From positions 3,548-67,547 of the forward strand of contig DLPX01000030.1 in assembly GCA_002477475.1 (NCBI GenBank): 64,000 bases of DNA, given 5' to 3'. The translations under genes were made by a program, and so were the position numbers. Below are positions 29,776 through 38,388 of the stretch, in pieces (positions within the stretch are counted from its first letter, which is position 1; each line of letters starts with the position of its first letter). Below the pieces are notes generated by a model, which worked only from the letters and a program-made list of their open reading frames with translations, had not been told where the DNA came from and ran no database searches. The DNA is from Proteobacteria bacterium UBA7447 (lineage in GTDB: Bacteria > Pseudomonadota > Gammaproteobacteria > Arenicellales > UBA868).

Positions 29776-30040
29776 TCACGCCGCTTTTTCTAAGACTATA
29801 AGGATAATTGCCCCACTGAGCAGGATGACTCCAGCGATCTCAGCGCGGCTTACTTTCTCCTGGAAAAAGAATACCGAGGCCAGAAAGGCAAAGATCAGTT
29901 CGATCCGCCCCAGAGCGCGGACATAAGCCGCGTGTGCCAGCGTGAATGCTGCATCTTTAGAGAGATGAAGATAATCTGGGTGATGGCGCCGCCGATGACC
30001 CATCTCGCAAAAGATCGCTTCAACCGTTGACTCTCGGGGC
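29776..30040 (-). pseudogene. Remnant of an EamA (DMT) transporter
   Basis: The frame ending at 29776 encodes the C-terminal EamA segment AHAAYVRALGRIELIFAFLA with EIAGVILLSGAIILIVL. Further upstream, a second frame gives RWVIGGAITQIIFISLK, the preceding EamA helix. A frameshift near 29968-29980 separates the two. The rest of the roughly 290-residue protein is missing. The intact EamA gene at 30097 runs the other way. A decayed transporter gene is the best reading. Confidence 0.7.
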
Positions 30041-30096
30041 GCCTTTTTCTGCTGTTTTTATCAGTCAGAAGCCTGTCGTTATACTCGAACCTGCAT

Positions 30097-31017
30097 TTGA
30101 CCCAAACGGTGCGATCCTTGTCTATCTATCCCGGAATTCTGGCGCACGGGGCAATGCTGCTTTTTTCTGTCGTGGTCGCGGGCTCATTTAGTCTCGGCCA
30201 CATTATTGCCAATGACATTACTCCCGCTGCGCTGACGGCGTTGCGCTTTATGCTCGCTGCGGTGGTCATGGCGATCTGGACGTGGCGAAGTTGCCGGATT
30301 TCCCGTCGGGATCTTGAGTCTTCCTGGCGCTACCTGCTGTTGGGCAGTCTGATGGGCACTTACTTTGTTTTGATGTTCGAGGGGCTCACGACGGCCCCTG
30401 CGGTATCCACCTCTGCTGTCTTCACCCTGACCCCAGCAATCAGCGCAGTTTTCGGTTATTGGCTGCTCTCGCAACGGATCAGCAAACGGATTGCACTTGC
30501 GCTCAGTATTGGCGGGGCAGGCGCCGTCTGGGTGATTTTCAGGGCCGACATTGACGCGCTGATGGCTTTGGAGATCGGTCGGGGCGAAGCCGTGTTCTTC
30601 TTTGGCTGTGTGGCTCATGCGATCTATACCCCACTGGTGCGCAAGCTGAACCGGAATCAGTCTCCCGTCGTCTTTACCCTAGGGACCATTCTGGGTGCTT
30701 CGGTTATGTTGTCGATCTACGGGGCTCAGGATCTCCTGGCTACAGACTACGCTGCGCTGTCGCCGATGGTCTGGGTGACCCTGGCGTATCTTGCTGTGTT
30801 TGCCAGCGCGCTGTCGTTTTTCCTGGTGCAGTATTCGACTCTTCACCTGCCTTCCGCTCGGGTGATGGCCTACACCTACCTCACACCAAGTTGGGTGATT
30901 CTTTGGGAAGCCGCATTGGGAAACGGTTTTCCGATACCTGCGGTGTTGGCAGGTGTGTTGGCTACGATACTCGCTCTGACCCTATTATTAAGAGATGAAA
31001 CAGAAAACAATACCTAG
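30097..31017 (+). CDS. EamA/DMT-family transporter
   Basis: The 306-residue protein has ten predicted TM helices in two EamA halves (ILAHGAMLLFSVVVAGSFSL in the first; ALSFFLVQYSTLHLPSARVMAY in the second). It should move a small metabolite across the inner membrane; the substrate cannot be inferred. The TTG at 30097 opens the frame, but GTG 30109 or TTG 30118 are also possible. It is followed after 75 bases by a second EamA gene. Confidence 0.9.
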   Translation: MTQTVRSLSIYPGILAHGAMLLFSVVVAGSFSLGHIIANDITPAALTALRFMLAAVVMAIWTWRSCRISRRDLESSWRYLLLGSLMGTYFVLMFEGLTTAPAVSTSAVFTLTPAISAVFGYWLLSQRISKRIALALSIGGAGAVWVIFRADIDALMALEIGRGEAVFFFGCVAHAIYTPLVRKLNRNQSPVVFTLGTILGASVMLSIYGAQDLLATDYAALSPMVWVTLAYLAVFASALSFFLVQYSTLHLPSARVMAYTYLTPSWVILWEAALGNGFPIPAVLAGVLATILALTLLLRDETENNT

Positions 31018-31092
31018 TGCTGCCAACTTTAAGTCAGCCCAAGAGTTCGTGAGTCGGTGCCGTGTTCGGCCGGTTCGAAACCGGACATCCGT

Positions 31093-32001
31093 ATGACAAA
31101 AGCCTGGTTACCGCTCGCCATTCTTATTTCGCTCGGGCTACTTTGGGGCGGTGTCACCAACGTAGCGAGGTATATCGGTCTTTCTGATACACCACCTCTC
31201 GGCTATGCATTCTGGACTGTCCTGATCGGCGCCTTACTACTGACGGCGGTGAATATCTTCCGACGCCAGCGGGTACCTCTGTCGGGACGGCACATCGGCT
31301 ACTTTCTGTTGGCGGGGACGCTGACATCAGGATTGCCTACGGCCAATATGTTTGTCTGCCTGAACTACATCAGTGTCGGCGCCATGTCACTGGTGCTCAC
31401 CATGGTGCCGCTAGTGACGTATCTGCTGTCGTTTATCTTCGGGCTTGAGCAGCGGAATCTCAAACGGGCGTCCGGCATTGGGCTGGGGTTGCTTGGTGCG
31501 TTGCTGGTGATCCTCCCCGAAAACGGGCTGCCATCAGATCAGCCCATCGGCTGGTTCCTGCTGGCCTTTCTGTCACCGATCGGTTACGCAGCGGGAAATG
31601 TGTACACCGCGAAATGCCGTCCTGCTGATATCGATTCACTGGTTGGCGCCAACGGTATGATGTGCGGTTCGGCGTTACTGTTGTTGATTGTGACGCTAAT
31701 CTCAGACCAGTGGTTTGTGCTCTGGAGCGCGCCTTCCTTGATCGACAGCCTGATCAGTGTGCATGGGGTGATTTCTGCCGTGGCATTCACTCTCTTTTTT
31801 GTCCTGGTGCGCATAGCCGGACCGGTCTATTTCAGTCAGGTTGCGTATCTCGTGACTTTTTTTGGGATAGGAATCGCGATGGTGATCTTCGGTGAACGCT
31901 ACAGCCTCTGGCTTTGGGCCGCACTGCTCATTACCGTGTATGGGGTCTGGTTGGTGAATAGCGCCCAGACACAAGCTGCTAAGGCGGCGCAAAACACCTG
32001 A
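31093..32001 (+). CDS. EamA/DMT-family transporter, second copy
   Basis: From ATG 31093 the product is 302 aa (MTKAWLPLAILISLGLLWGG), with ten TM helices and the EamA features GYFLLAGTLTSGLPTANMFV and VYFSQVAYLVTFFGI. It is only distantly similar to the preceding transporter, so this is not a recent duplication. The frame is open to 31057 without extra homology. Confidence 0.9.
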   Translation: MTKAWLPLAILISLGLLWGGVTNVARYIGLSDTPPLGYAFWTVLIGALLLTAVNIFRRQRVPLSGRHIGYFLLAGTLTSGLPTANMFVCLNYISVGAMSLVLTMVPLVTYLLSFIFGLEQRNLKRASGIGLGLLGALLVILPENGLPSDQPIGWFLLAFLSPIGYAAGNVYTAKCRPADIDSLVGANGMMCGSALLLLIVTLISDQWFVLWSAPSLIDSLISVHGVISAVAFTLFFVLVRIAGPVYFSQVAYLVTFFGIGIAMVIFGERYSLWLWAALLITVYGVWLVNSAQTQAAKAAQNT

Positions 32002-32028
32002 GACGTCGAGAACGCCTGTTGGTACGGA

Positions 32029-32805
32029 TTACTCCCGAAACGAGGGATCCTCACGATCAAGCAGGCGGATAAGGGCCTGCCAGTTGGTTTGCAGATAACT
32101 GTCCGGGTCATCAGCCCCAGCTCTGCCTATCAGGCTGTGCTGCTCCACCGCGGCAATGGCTTGCGGATTCGGGGTGATGTGTTTTGCTCCTGATGCCATC
32201 ACATCAACCTGAATCTTGCAGGCGCTCTCCAGGGTGTACAGGAGATAAAAGGCTTCGGCCAGGTCTCGTCCCACCGAAAGCAGGCCGTGGTTGTTCATGA
32301 GCATGGCCCATTTGTCGTCAAGGTCTTCACCAAGGCGCGCGCATTCAGCTTCGTTATCGGTTGCGAGACCATAGCGGTGATAGCAGATCAGGTTTCCTAT
32401 TTCATTCGCCTGCTGGCTGAGCGGCAAGAGACCACACTCCATGGCGGCAACGGCAGTCCCGGCACGGGTGTGGGAATGCAGGGCCACATTGATATCAGGC
32501 CGCGCCTTCAGGACGGCTGAGTGGATTGCATGACCCGCATCGTTGTAAGGGTAGTCACCAGCTATTACCCGGCCCGAAAAATCGACCTTAATGAGGTTGG
32601 ACGCTGTGATCTCCTGGAAAAGCAGTCCATAAGGATTGATCAGATACTGGTCTGGCTGTCCCGGGACCCGGGCGCTCAAGTGCGTGAAGATGAGATCGGT
32701 CCAGCCGAATTTAACGAAGAGCCGATAGCAGGCGGCAAGATCCTGACGCAAAGCCCACTCTTCGGGTGAAATCTCATGTTGTACCGCGGGATTTGAAGCC
32801 ATCAT
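32029..32805 (-). CDS. Class II aldolase/adducin-family protein
   Basis: The 258-residue product has the class II aldolase fold with the metal site HSHTRAGTAVAAM and a third histidine in MNNHGLLSVG. The N-terminus FGWTDLIFTHLSARVPG is typical of the adducin-like bacterial group, which includes sugar-acid aldolases and decarboxylases. An AAGGAG site precedes the ATG pair at 32805/32802. It is downstream of the Rieske gene on the same strand. Substrate unknown. Confidence 0.9.
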   Translation of the reverse strand: MMASNPAVQHEISPEEWALRQDLAACYRLFVKFGWTDLIFTHLSARVPGQPDQYLINPYGLLFQEITASNLIKVDFSGRVIAGDYPYNDAGHAIHSAVLKARPDINVALHSHTRAGTAVAAMECGLLPLSQQANEIGNLICYHRYGLATDNEAECARLGEDLDDKWAMLMNNHGLLSVGRDLAEAFYLLYTLESACKIQVDVMASGAKHITPNPQAIAAVEQHSLIGRAGADDPDSYLQTNWQALIRLLDREDPSFRE

Positions 32806-32826
32806 ATTCTCCTTGAGGTCGCGGGT

Positions 32827-33156
32827 TCAGGACTGGGGTGTTTCATTATTAAGAAATAGATAAATGGCACCATCTCTTACCTCAATCGGGTAAGTCTTAA
32901 GGTTAATGCAGACAGGAGCCGACAAGGCCTTGCCCGACCGAATATCAAAGCGGCCCTGATGAAGGGGGCACTCGATCACGTTATCCATGACGATGCCGTC
33001 TTCCAGATGTTGTTCTTCATGTGTACAGAATCCGTCGGTCGCAAAAAAGCCCTCGGGGGTGTGATAGATGCAGTAGGTTTGATCTTCATGATCGAAACGC
33101 CTGACGTCTTCTTCCTCAATGTCGTCTGTTTGGCAGACGTAGATCTCTTGTGGCAC
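32827..33156 (-). CDS. Rieske [2Fe-2S] ferredoxin
   Basis: The 109-residue soluble protein has the Rieske cluster ligands in DGFCTHEEQHL and ECPLHQGRFD. It is likely an electron donor for an oxygenase or for the nearby desaturase/hydroxylase. Translation starts at GTG 33156, about 8 bases after an AAGGAG site. It sits between a decayed PanB-like gene and the aldolase. Confidence 0.93.
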   Translation of the reverse strand: MPQEIYVCQTDDIEEEDVRRFDHEDQTYCIYHTPEGFFATDGFCTHEEQHLEDGIVMDNVIECPLHQGRFDIRSGKALSAPVCINLKTYPIEVRDGAIYLFLNNETPQS

Positions 33157-33182
33157 CGTAATCTCCTTGTTCGGCCTCGTGG

Positions 33183-33392
33183 GAAATGTATAACTTTACC
33201 GGTGTGCGCGTGTCCATTTATCCAGCGCCTACGACGAAGAGATTTATGCCGGCTTCAACACACACGTGTCTCGTCGTCCCCAACCGGATTGGCCATCGAC
33301 AGCTTTTGGCCGGAGCCTTTGAGTGCGTCCAGACCATGGATCGTGTAATTCCGATCCGCCGGGTTGCGGCTGAAATCATATATTCGTTTCAT
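33183..33392 (-). pseudogene. 5' remnant of a PanB-like (ketopantoate hydroxymethyltransferase-like) gene
   Basis: ATG at 33392 opens a 45-codon frame reading MKRIYDFSRNPADRNYTIHG, then LKGSGQKLSMANPVGDDETRVC and a stop at 33257-33255. Skipping one T at that point lets the sequence continue EAGINLFVVGAG, the strand and loop expected next in a PanB-type barrel. A TAA stop then ends it. The remaining roughly 200 residues are absent. The family assignment rests on a short segment and is tentative. Confidence 0.55.
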
Positions 33393-33393
33393 G

Positions 33394-34425
33394 TCACATT
33401 GACCTTTCTGAGATTCTCGTAACGGAGCCTCCGTCGGTCACCATATGGGGTGCCTGTCGGATGGTCCAGGCTTTGGTATTGCGTCCCAGCGAGCGTCGAA
33501 TTACCACAGACAATACTTCCAGGTTCGTTCTCCAGAAACCGGGATCAGGAGTGGGGAGTTGATCTTTGAGTTTCCGGTGAAGAGCCGGCAGCGCAAAAAA
33601 GGGAACCTGCGGATATAGGTGGTGCTCTACATGATTTTCCATATTGAGGTAGAGAAAAGATGCAATCGGACTGCTTTGACACGAGCGTGTGCTGTTCAGA
33701 ATCGAGGGCGAGTTCTCAGCCATTTCAACGTGCTGAATCAGCGTAAAGAGAAGCATCACCGAACGCCCCAGCAGTGTCGGCAGCACCAGAAACCACCACA
33801 GCCATGTTGCGCCTAGAGCGATAGCGACTCCGATCGCAATATAGAAACCGAGAAAGCACCAGGCATTTCGGCGCAGACGAGGGAATTCATCTGTCGGTAT
33901 GACTGACTTCATAGTCTCGGTATAACGTGCCGTGGCCAACTGGATCAGCATGCGCAAGTGACTTCGGGTCAGGGCGAAGCCTGTCACCTCGAGGAGCCAA
34001 GTCGGAAACGTCATCGGTGTGTCAAACGGCATTTGGCAATCTTTGCCTACATGCCACGTATAGGTGTGATGATTGGTGTGGGTGTAGCGCCGGTGAAGTG
34101 GTTCCTCGAGATAGAGCAGGGCGCAGACCCACATCACCGTTTCATTTAGCCAGCGTGTTCTGAAAGCCGTGCCGTGAGCCGTTTCGTGACTCATGGCGTA
34201 AACCGGGACTGACAAAACCGTGCCGTAGATCAGCATCGCCGGCCAGACCCAAAAAGTTTCAAGACCAAGGTAAACCCCATAACCCGAGACCAAAAGCGCC
34301 AACAACCATTTAGCGAGATAAACAAGACCAGGCAGATCCGATCTGCGAGAAAGCGCTTTTAGCGTCTTGCGATCAAGCGTTATGCCGCTCGACGCCGCCC
34401 CTGTCGTGGCAAATGTCGTGCTCAT
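33394..34425 (-). CDS. Membrane fatty-acid desaturase
   Basis: Di-iron membrane enzyme. The 343-residue product has the three histidine boxes HETAHG, HTNHH and HVEHH, with hydrophobic segments between them. It belongs to the FA_desaturase family acting on acyl lipids or related compounds. It ends 2 bases from the PanB-like remnant and lies downstream of the sterol-desaturase-type gene on the same strand. The Rieske ferredoxin may supply electrons (inferred). Confidence 0.92.
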   Translation of the reverse strand: MSTTFATTGAASSGITLDRKTLKALSRRSDLPGLVYLAKWLLALLVSGYGVYLGLETFWVWPAMLIYGTVLSVPVYAMSHETAHGTAFRTRWLNETVMWVCALLYLEEPLHRRYTHTNHHTYTWHVGKDCQMPFDTPMTFPTWLLEVTGFALTRSHLRMLIQLATARYTETMKSVIPTDEFPRLRRNAWCFLGFYIAIGVAIALGATWLWWFLVLPTLLGRSVMLLFTLIQHVEMAENSPSILNSTRSCQSSPIASFLYLNMENHVEHHLYPQVPFFALPALHRKLKDQLPTPDPGFWRTNLEVLSVVIRRSLGRNTKAWTIRQAPHMVTDGGSVTRISERSM

Positions 34426-34471
34426 CGTTGAAGAATAATGTTCTTGGCTTTCCAGAAGTTTCTGTTTTGGA

Positions 34472-35440
34472 TCATTGGCTCTGAGCGCGCTGCATACGAA
34501 ATGCTCGTTTGGCTTCTACCGTTCCGTCATGCCATGAGCCAAACAGTTTGTCGAAGGGCGCAGGTTTATTCCCGTAGTTCACCTCGTAGTACTTGTGATG
34601 AATCTGGTGAAAGGGGTCTCCTGCCGCGATCTGGAGGTGCTTGCCCAGCCTGATCTCCTGAAATCCTGAATGGGAAATTGCAGGCGAGATTCCCTGGAAA
34701 AATCCCAGCAGTATGACCAGCACCGGATGGACGGGGACAAACCAGAAAAGCACAAAGACAGAAAAATAGATGCCATGCTCAATCGGGTGCATGGAAATGC
34801 CAGACCAGGGTTGGGGACTATTGTTCTTGTGGTGCAGTGCGTGAGCAATACGGTAAAGCGGCGGCCAGTGCAGGAGTCTGTGAACGAAATAGAAGTGGCC
34901 CGAACTCCAGAAAATAGTCAGGACCCCCATAATGAGTAGATAAATCTCTGACCCTTTCCATTCGACCAACTGCACGTAGCCGTTGGCATAGAGCCAGTAG
35001 GTCATCGACTCATAAAGCGTCCAGATCGTCACACCGCTCACCAATGACCAGAATAGGTTGTCCTTAAGTTGTGAATTAAACAAAAAGCGCGGTGAGTGTT
35101 TGGGCTGCCATTTCTTGTTCAACTTGGTTTGATCGCTTTGGCCTTGCCGGGTGTACAGCCACCAATGCAGAGGCACTGCAAAAAGCGTCAACAGTGCTGC
35201 GTTACGCAGCCAGATGAGTGCGATCCACTCCCAGGACACCACCTCCATCACCGCGAGACCCGGCGTGAAGAAATACCAGGAAACAATAGCCAGAGCGGCA
35301 AAAAGATAGGCCCAGGGGAATAGGTATTCGCCGAGGAGCCATTTTAGCGTGGACAGGGGTCGTGGCGGCCAGGCATACAGCGCAGGGACAGGCACGGGTG
35401 CGCCAACTTCTGGAGCTGCAGATCGAGACGGCTTTTCCAT
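34472..35440 (-). CDS. Sterol desaturase/fatty-acid hydroxylase family protein
   Basis: The 322-residue membrane protein has the histidine clusters of the ERG3/fatty-acid hydroxylase family: HFYFVHRLLH, HALHHKNNSPQPWSG and HQIHHKYYEVNYG. About six hydrophobic segments precede and surround these. The family hydroxylates or desaturates lipids, including sterols, carotenoids and acyl chains. The neighbouring desaturase suggests a lipid-modifying unit. Confidence 0.9.
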   Translation of the reverse strand: MEKPSRSAAPEVGAPVPVPALYAWPPRPLSTLKWLLGEYLFPWAYLFAALAIVSWYFFTPGLAVMEVVSWEWIALIWLRNAALLTLFAVPLHWWLYTRQGQSDQTKLNKKWQPKHSPRFLFNSQLKDNLFWSLVSGVTIWTLYESMTYWLYANGYVQLVEWKGSEIYLLIMGVLTIFWSSGHFYFVHRLLHWPPLYRIAHALHHKNNSPQPWSGISMHPIEHGIYFSVFVLFWFVPVHPVLVILLGFFQGISPAISHSGFQEIRLGKHLQIAAGDPFHQIHHKYYEVNYGNKPAPFDKLFGSWHDGTVEAKRAFRMQRAQSQ

Positions 35441-35510
35441 GTCAGGGCTTTCTCCAGTGTGCTGGAATTTAGTCCGCGATGCGCTGAGGGGTTCTTAGAT
35501 GAAACCTTTG

Positions 35511-35539
35511 TTGACAGCGGGTAGTGGTCAGGTTAGTTT
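35511..35539 (+). promoter_or_regulatory. Weak sigma-70-like promoter candidate before the ABC importer
   Basis: A perfect -35 TTGACA at 35511-35516 is followed after 17 bases by TAGTTT, a poor -10 box (3 of 6 matches). It lies about 80 bases upstream of the binding-protein start. Support is limited. Confidence 0.3.
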
Positions 35540-35620
35540 GTCCGCATCCCTTATGTTAGGGAAAAGAAATTCTTATCCAGAAACGACACGAATTATTACG
35601 AATACGGAGAGTAACAAGGA

Positions 35621-37240
35621 ATGTATAGCAGACAAAAGACAGAACTTGATCGCCTGCAAGCCAAGGTGGCTAATGGCAATATGAGCCGGCGAGAGTTTCT
35701 CTCGCGCGTCTCCGCTATGGGCTTGGGCGCAATGGCGCCCGGTCTTTACATGCAGAGTGCAGCGGCTTCGCCAAAAAAAGGAGGTACCTTAAGACTTGGT
35801 ATGCAAGGAGCAGCGTCGAGCGATAGCCTAGATCCAGCCACATTTATGGCGGAATACATGATTAATGTGGGCATGGGGCAATTAAGGAATTGTCTGACGG
35901 AAATCGATGAAAACAATCAGTTGGCTCCAGAGTTAGCGGAATCTTGGGAGTCGAGCGACGCCAAAACGTGGATATTTAACTTACGGCCCGGTGTCGAATT
36001 CCACAATGGCAGATCTTTGAAAGCGAGCGACGTGGTTGCCTCGCTGCAGCACCACATGGGCGAAGATACTAGTTCTGCCGCAAAAGGTATCGTAGCTCAA
36101 ATTGAAACTATTCAAGCCCAAAACGATAGTCAAGTAATGTTCATGCTCACTGGCCCCAATGCAGACTTCGCTTACTTGATGTCTGACTATCATCTGGGAA
36201 TATGTCCTGCAAATGCGGATGGTTCGATCGATACAGCCTCAGGGATTGGAACTGGAGGCTACAAGCTCGAGTCGTGGGAACCGGGTGTTAGAACCCTTAC
36301 TGTGCGCAATCCGAACTATTGGAAGAGCGGAAGGGCTCATTTCGATGCCATCGAGTCATTGTTTATCGCGGACGCTGGGGCTCGAGAAAACGGTCTTATA
36401 TCGGGCGAGTTAGACGTGATAACGGGGCCGGTTGCGGCGACCGCCGCGCGGTTAGGTCAGAAGCCTGGTATTGAGGTGTTTTATACCTACGGCAACCAGC
36501 ACTGCACATTGCCAATGATGAACAACGTGTCTCCGTTTGACAATAACGACGTCGTCATGGCGCTTAAGCATGCGATTGATCGCCAGGAGTGGCTCGAAAA
36601 AATTTGGTTTGGTAGCGCATCGCTCGGAAATGACACGCCGATAGGTCCAGCCAACATATACCGAGCCACAGACGATGAGATTCCTCAAAGGGACTATGAT
36701 TTAGATAAGTCCAAGTACTTCATGAAAAAAGCAGGACTTTCTTCCCTTGACCTGAAGATATCTGTTGCTGACTCAGCTTTTCAAAACTCTGATGACGCTT
36801 GCGTCTTGTTTTCGGAAACAGCCAGACCTGCAGGAATAAATATAGAGGTGGTTCGAAAACCCGACGACGGCTACTGGTCTAATGTTTGGCTAAAGGATCC
36901 TTGGTGCGCCTCCTATTGGGGAGGTCGCCCGACAGAGGATTGGATGTTTAGTCAGGTATACTCGGCTAACGCAATCGATACAGGATGGTCTGAAACCTTC
37001 TTCAATAACGCCCGCTTTGAAGAGTTATTGCCGCAAGCTCGTGCGGAGCTGGATAACAACAAGCGTAGGGAGATGTATGTTGAGATGCAAAAAATTGTTC
37101 ACGACAACTGCAGCTCGATCATTCCGATGTTTCTTCCTTATGCAGCCGCATCTTCAGACAAAGTAAAGAGACCGGAGAATGTCGCGTCAAACTGGGAGTT
37201 GGATGGAAATAAGTGTGCCGAAAGATGGTGGTTTGCGTAG
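35621..37240 (+). CDS. ABC transporter substrate-binding protein, peptide/nickel type (Tat signal)
   Basis: Family 5 solute-binding protein, expected in the periplasm. The 539-residue product starts with a Tat signal, SRREFLSR at about residues 22-29, then an alanine-rich stretch and KKGGTLRLGM. Family features include LAPELAESWESSDAKTWIF and GTGGYKLESWEPGVR. Ligands of this family include oligopeptides, nickel complexes and opines; this one is unknown. The base composition looks more AT-rich than its neighbours. Two permease genes follow, but no ATPase. Confidence 0.93.
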   Translation: MYSRQKTELDRLQAKVANGNMSRREFLSRVSAMGLGAMAPGLYMQSAAASPKKGGTLRLGMQGAASSDSLDPATFMAEYMINVGMGQLRNCLTEIDENNQLAPELAESWESSDAKTWIFNLRPGVEFHNGRSLKASDVVASLQHHMGEDTSSAAKGIVAQIETIQAQNDSQVMFMLTGPNADFAYLMSDYHLGICPANADGSIDTASGIGTGGYKLESWEPGVRTLTVRNPNYWKSGRAHFDAIESLFIADAGARENGLISGELDVITGPVAATAARLGQKPGIEVFYTYGNQHCTLPMMNNVSPFDNNDVVMALKHAIDRQEWLEKIWFGSASLGNDTPIGPANIYRATDDEIPQRDYDLDKSKYFMKKAGLSSLDLKISVADSAFQNSDDACVLFSETARPAGINIEVVRKPDDGYWSNVWLKDPWCASYWGGRPTEDWMFSQVYSANAIDTGWSETFFNNARFEELLPQARAELDNNKRREMYVEMQKIVHDNCSSIIPMFLPYAAASSDKVKRPENVASNWELDGNKCAERWWFA

Positions 37241-37264
37241 CTTGAACTAGGAAATCGTCGGATG

Positions 37265-37292
37265 AGGCGGCTGCAAACGCAGCCGCCTTTTT
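37265..37292 (+). terminator. Rho-independent terminator after the binding-protein gene
   Basis: AGGCGGCTGC pairs perfectly with GCAGCCGCCT across a four-base AAAC loop and is followed by TTTTT. It sits 25 bases after the binding-protein stop and before the permeases, so it may partly uncouple their expression. Confidence 0.93.
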
Positions 37293-37419
37293 ATTTCCAA
37301 GAATTTTCATCTAAGACCTGAAGAAGTTCGTATCTTTATCCAAAGTTACAAAAACGCTAGTAGCATGCGTCCTGTCAAATATCGAAGAGTGTTTTCAAAG
37401 TTTTCGGAGGATCAGAGAA

Positions 37420-38376
37420 ATGTCCCCGCTAACTAAAGTAGTTCTTCAGCGCCTTGGTCTTGGATTGGCTACTCTTTTGGCTGTTTCAGTAATTATTGCA
37501 TTTATTGTTGAATTGCTACCGGGAGATATCACAGAGGCAATTCTCGGGCAGGCAGCAACCCCCGAAGCGGTTGCGGCTTTCAGGAGGGAGATCGGCCTGG
37601 ATCAGCCTGCATATATCCGCTACCTTGATTGGTTGAGCGGGATCTTGACCGGCGATCTTGGACAGTCTCTTGCGAGCAAGCGGGATATCTCTGAATTTGT
37701 CGGCAAGCGTTTGTCCAACACCCTTTTTCTGGGAGGCGTGGCAGCCGCGATTGCGGTCCCGTTAGCGTTGTTTCTCGGACTGCTAGCGGCGCTCTACCGA
37801 AACAGTATATTTGATCGAATCGTCAACTTCACCACGTTGACGTCTATCTCATTCCCGGAATTCTTCGTGGCTTATATCCTGATTCTTTTTCTTTCGGTGA
37901 AGGCTGGGATCTTTCCCGGAATATCAAACGTCAGCACTGATCTTGCTTTCTCGGAACAGCTTTATCGCACATTGCTGCCAGCGCTGACACTGACCCTAGT
38001 GGTTTTGGCGCATATGCTCCGGATGACTCGCGCTGCAATAATTAACTTGCTTTCCAGTCCCTATATTGAGATGGCACGGCTTAAAGGTACGCGACCGTTT
38101 CGCGTCATTTTTCATCATGCCCTGCCCAATGCGTGGGGGCCGATTGTTAATGTGATCGCGCTTAATCTCGCATATCTGGTCGTTGGCGTGGTGGTCGTCG
38201 AGGTAGTGTTTGTTTATCCGGGTTTGGGGCAGTTGCTGGTGGATAGCGTGTCCAAGCGGGACCTGCCCGTCGTTCAGGCTTGCTCCATCATCTTTGCGGC
38301 TGTCTATATCTTGCTGAACCTTTTGGCCGATATTGTCTCGATTGTCTCGAATCCCCGATTAATGCATCCTCGATAG
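37420..38376 (+). CDS. ABC transporter permease, DppB/OppB type
   Basis: The 318-residue inner-membrane permease has six TM segments and the DppB N-terminal motif ELLPGDITEAILGQAATPEAV. The EAA loop reads EMARLKGTRPFRVIFHHALPNA, which docks to an ATPase. A CGGAGGA ribosome site precedes the ATG. It pairs with the next gene and probably works with the upstream binding protein. Confidence 0.94.
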   Translation: MSPLTKVVLQRLGLGLATLLAVSVIIAFIVELLPGDITEAILGQAATPEAVAAFRREIGLDQPAYIRYLDWLSGILTGDLGQSLASKRDISEFVGKRLSNTLFLGGVAAAIAVPLALFLGLLAALYRNSIFDRIVNFTTLTSISFPEFFVAYILILFLSVKAGIFPGISNVSTDLAFSEQLYRTLLPALTLTLVVLAHMLRMTRAAIINLLSSPYIEMARLKGTRPFRVIFHHALPNAWGPIVNVIALNLAYLVVGVVVVEVVFVYPGLGQLLVDSVSKRDLPVVQACSIIFAAVYILLNLLADIVSIVSNPRLMHPR

Positions 38377-38388
38377 GCAGTTCTGAAA

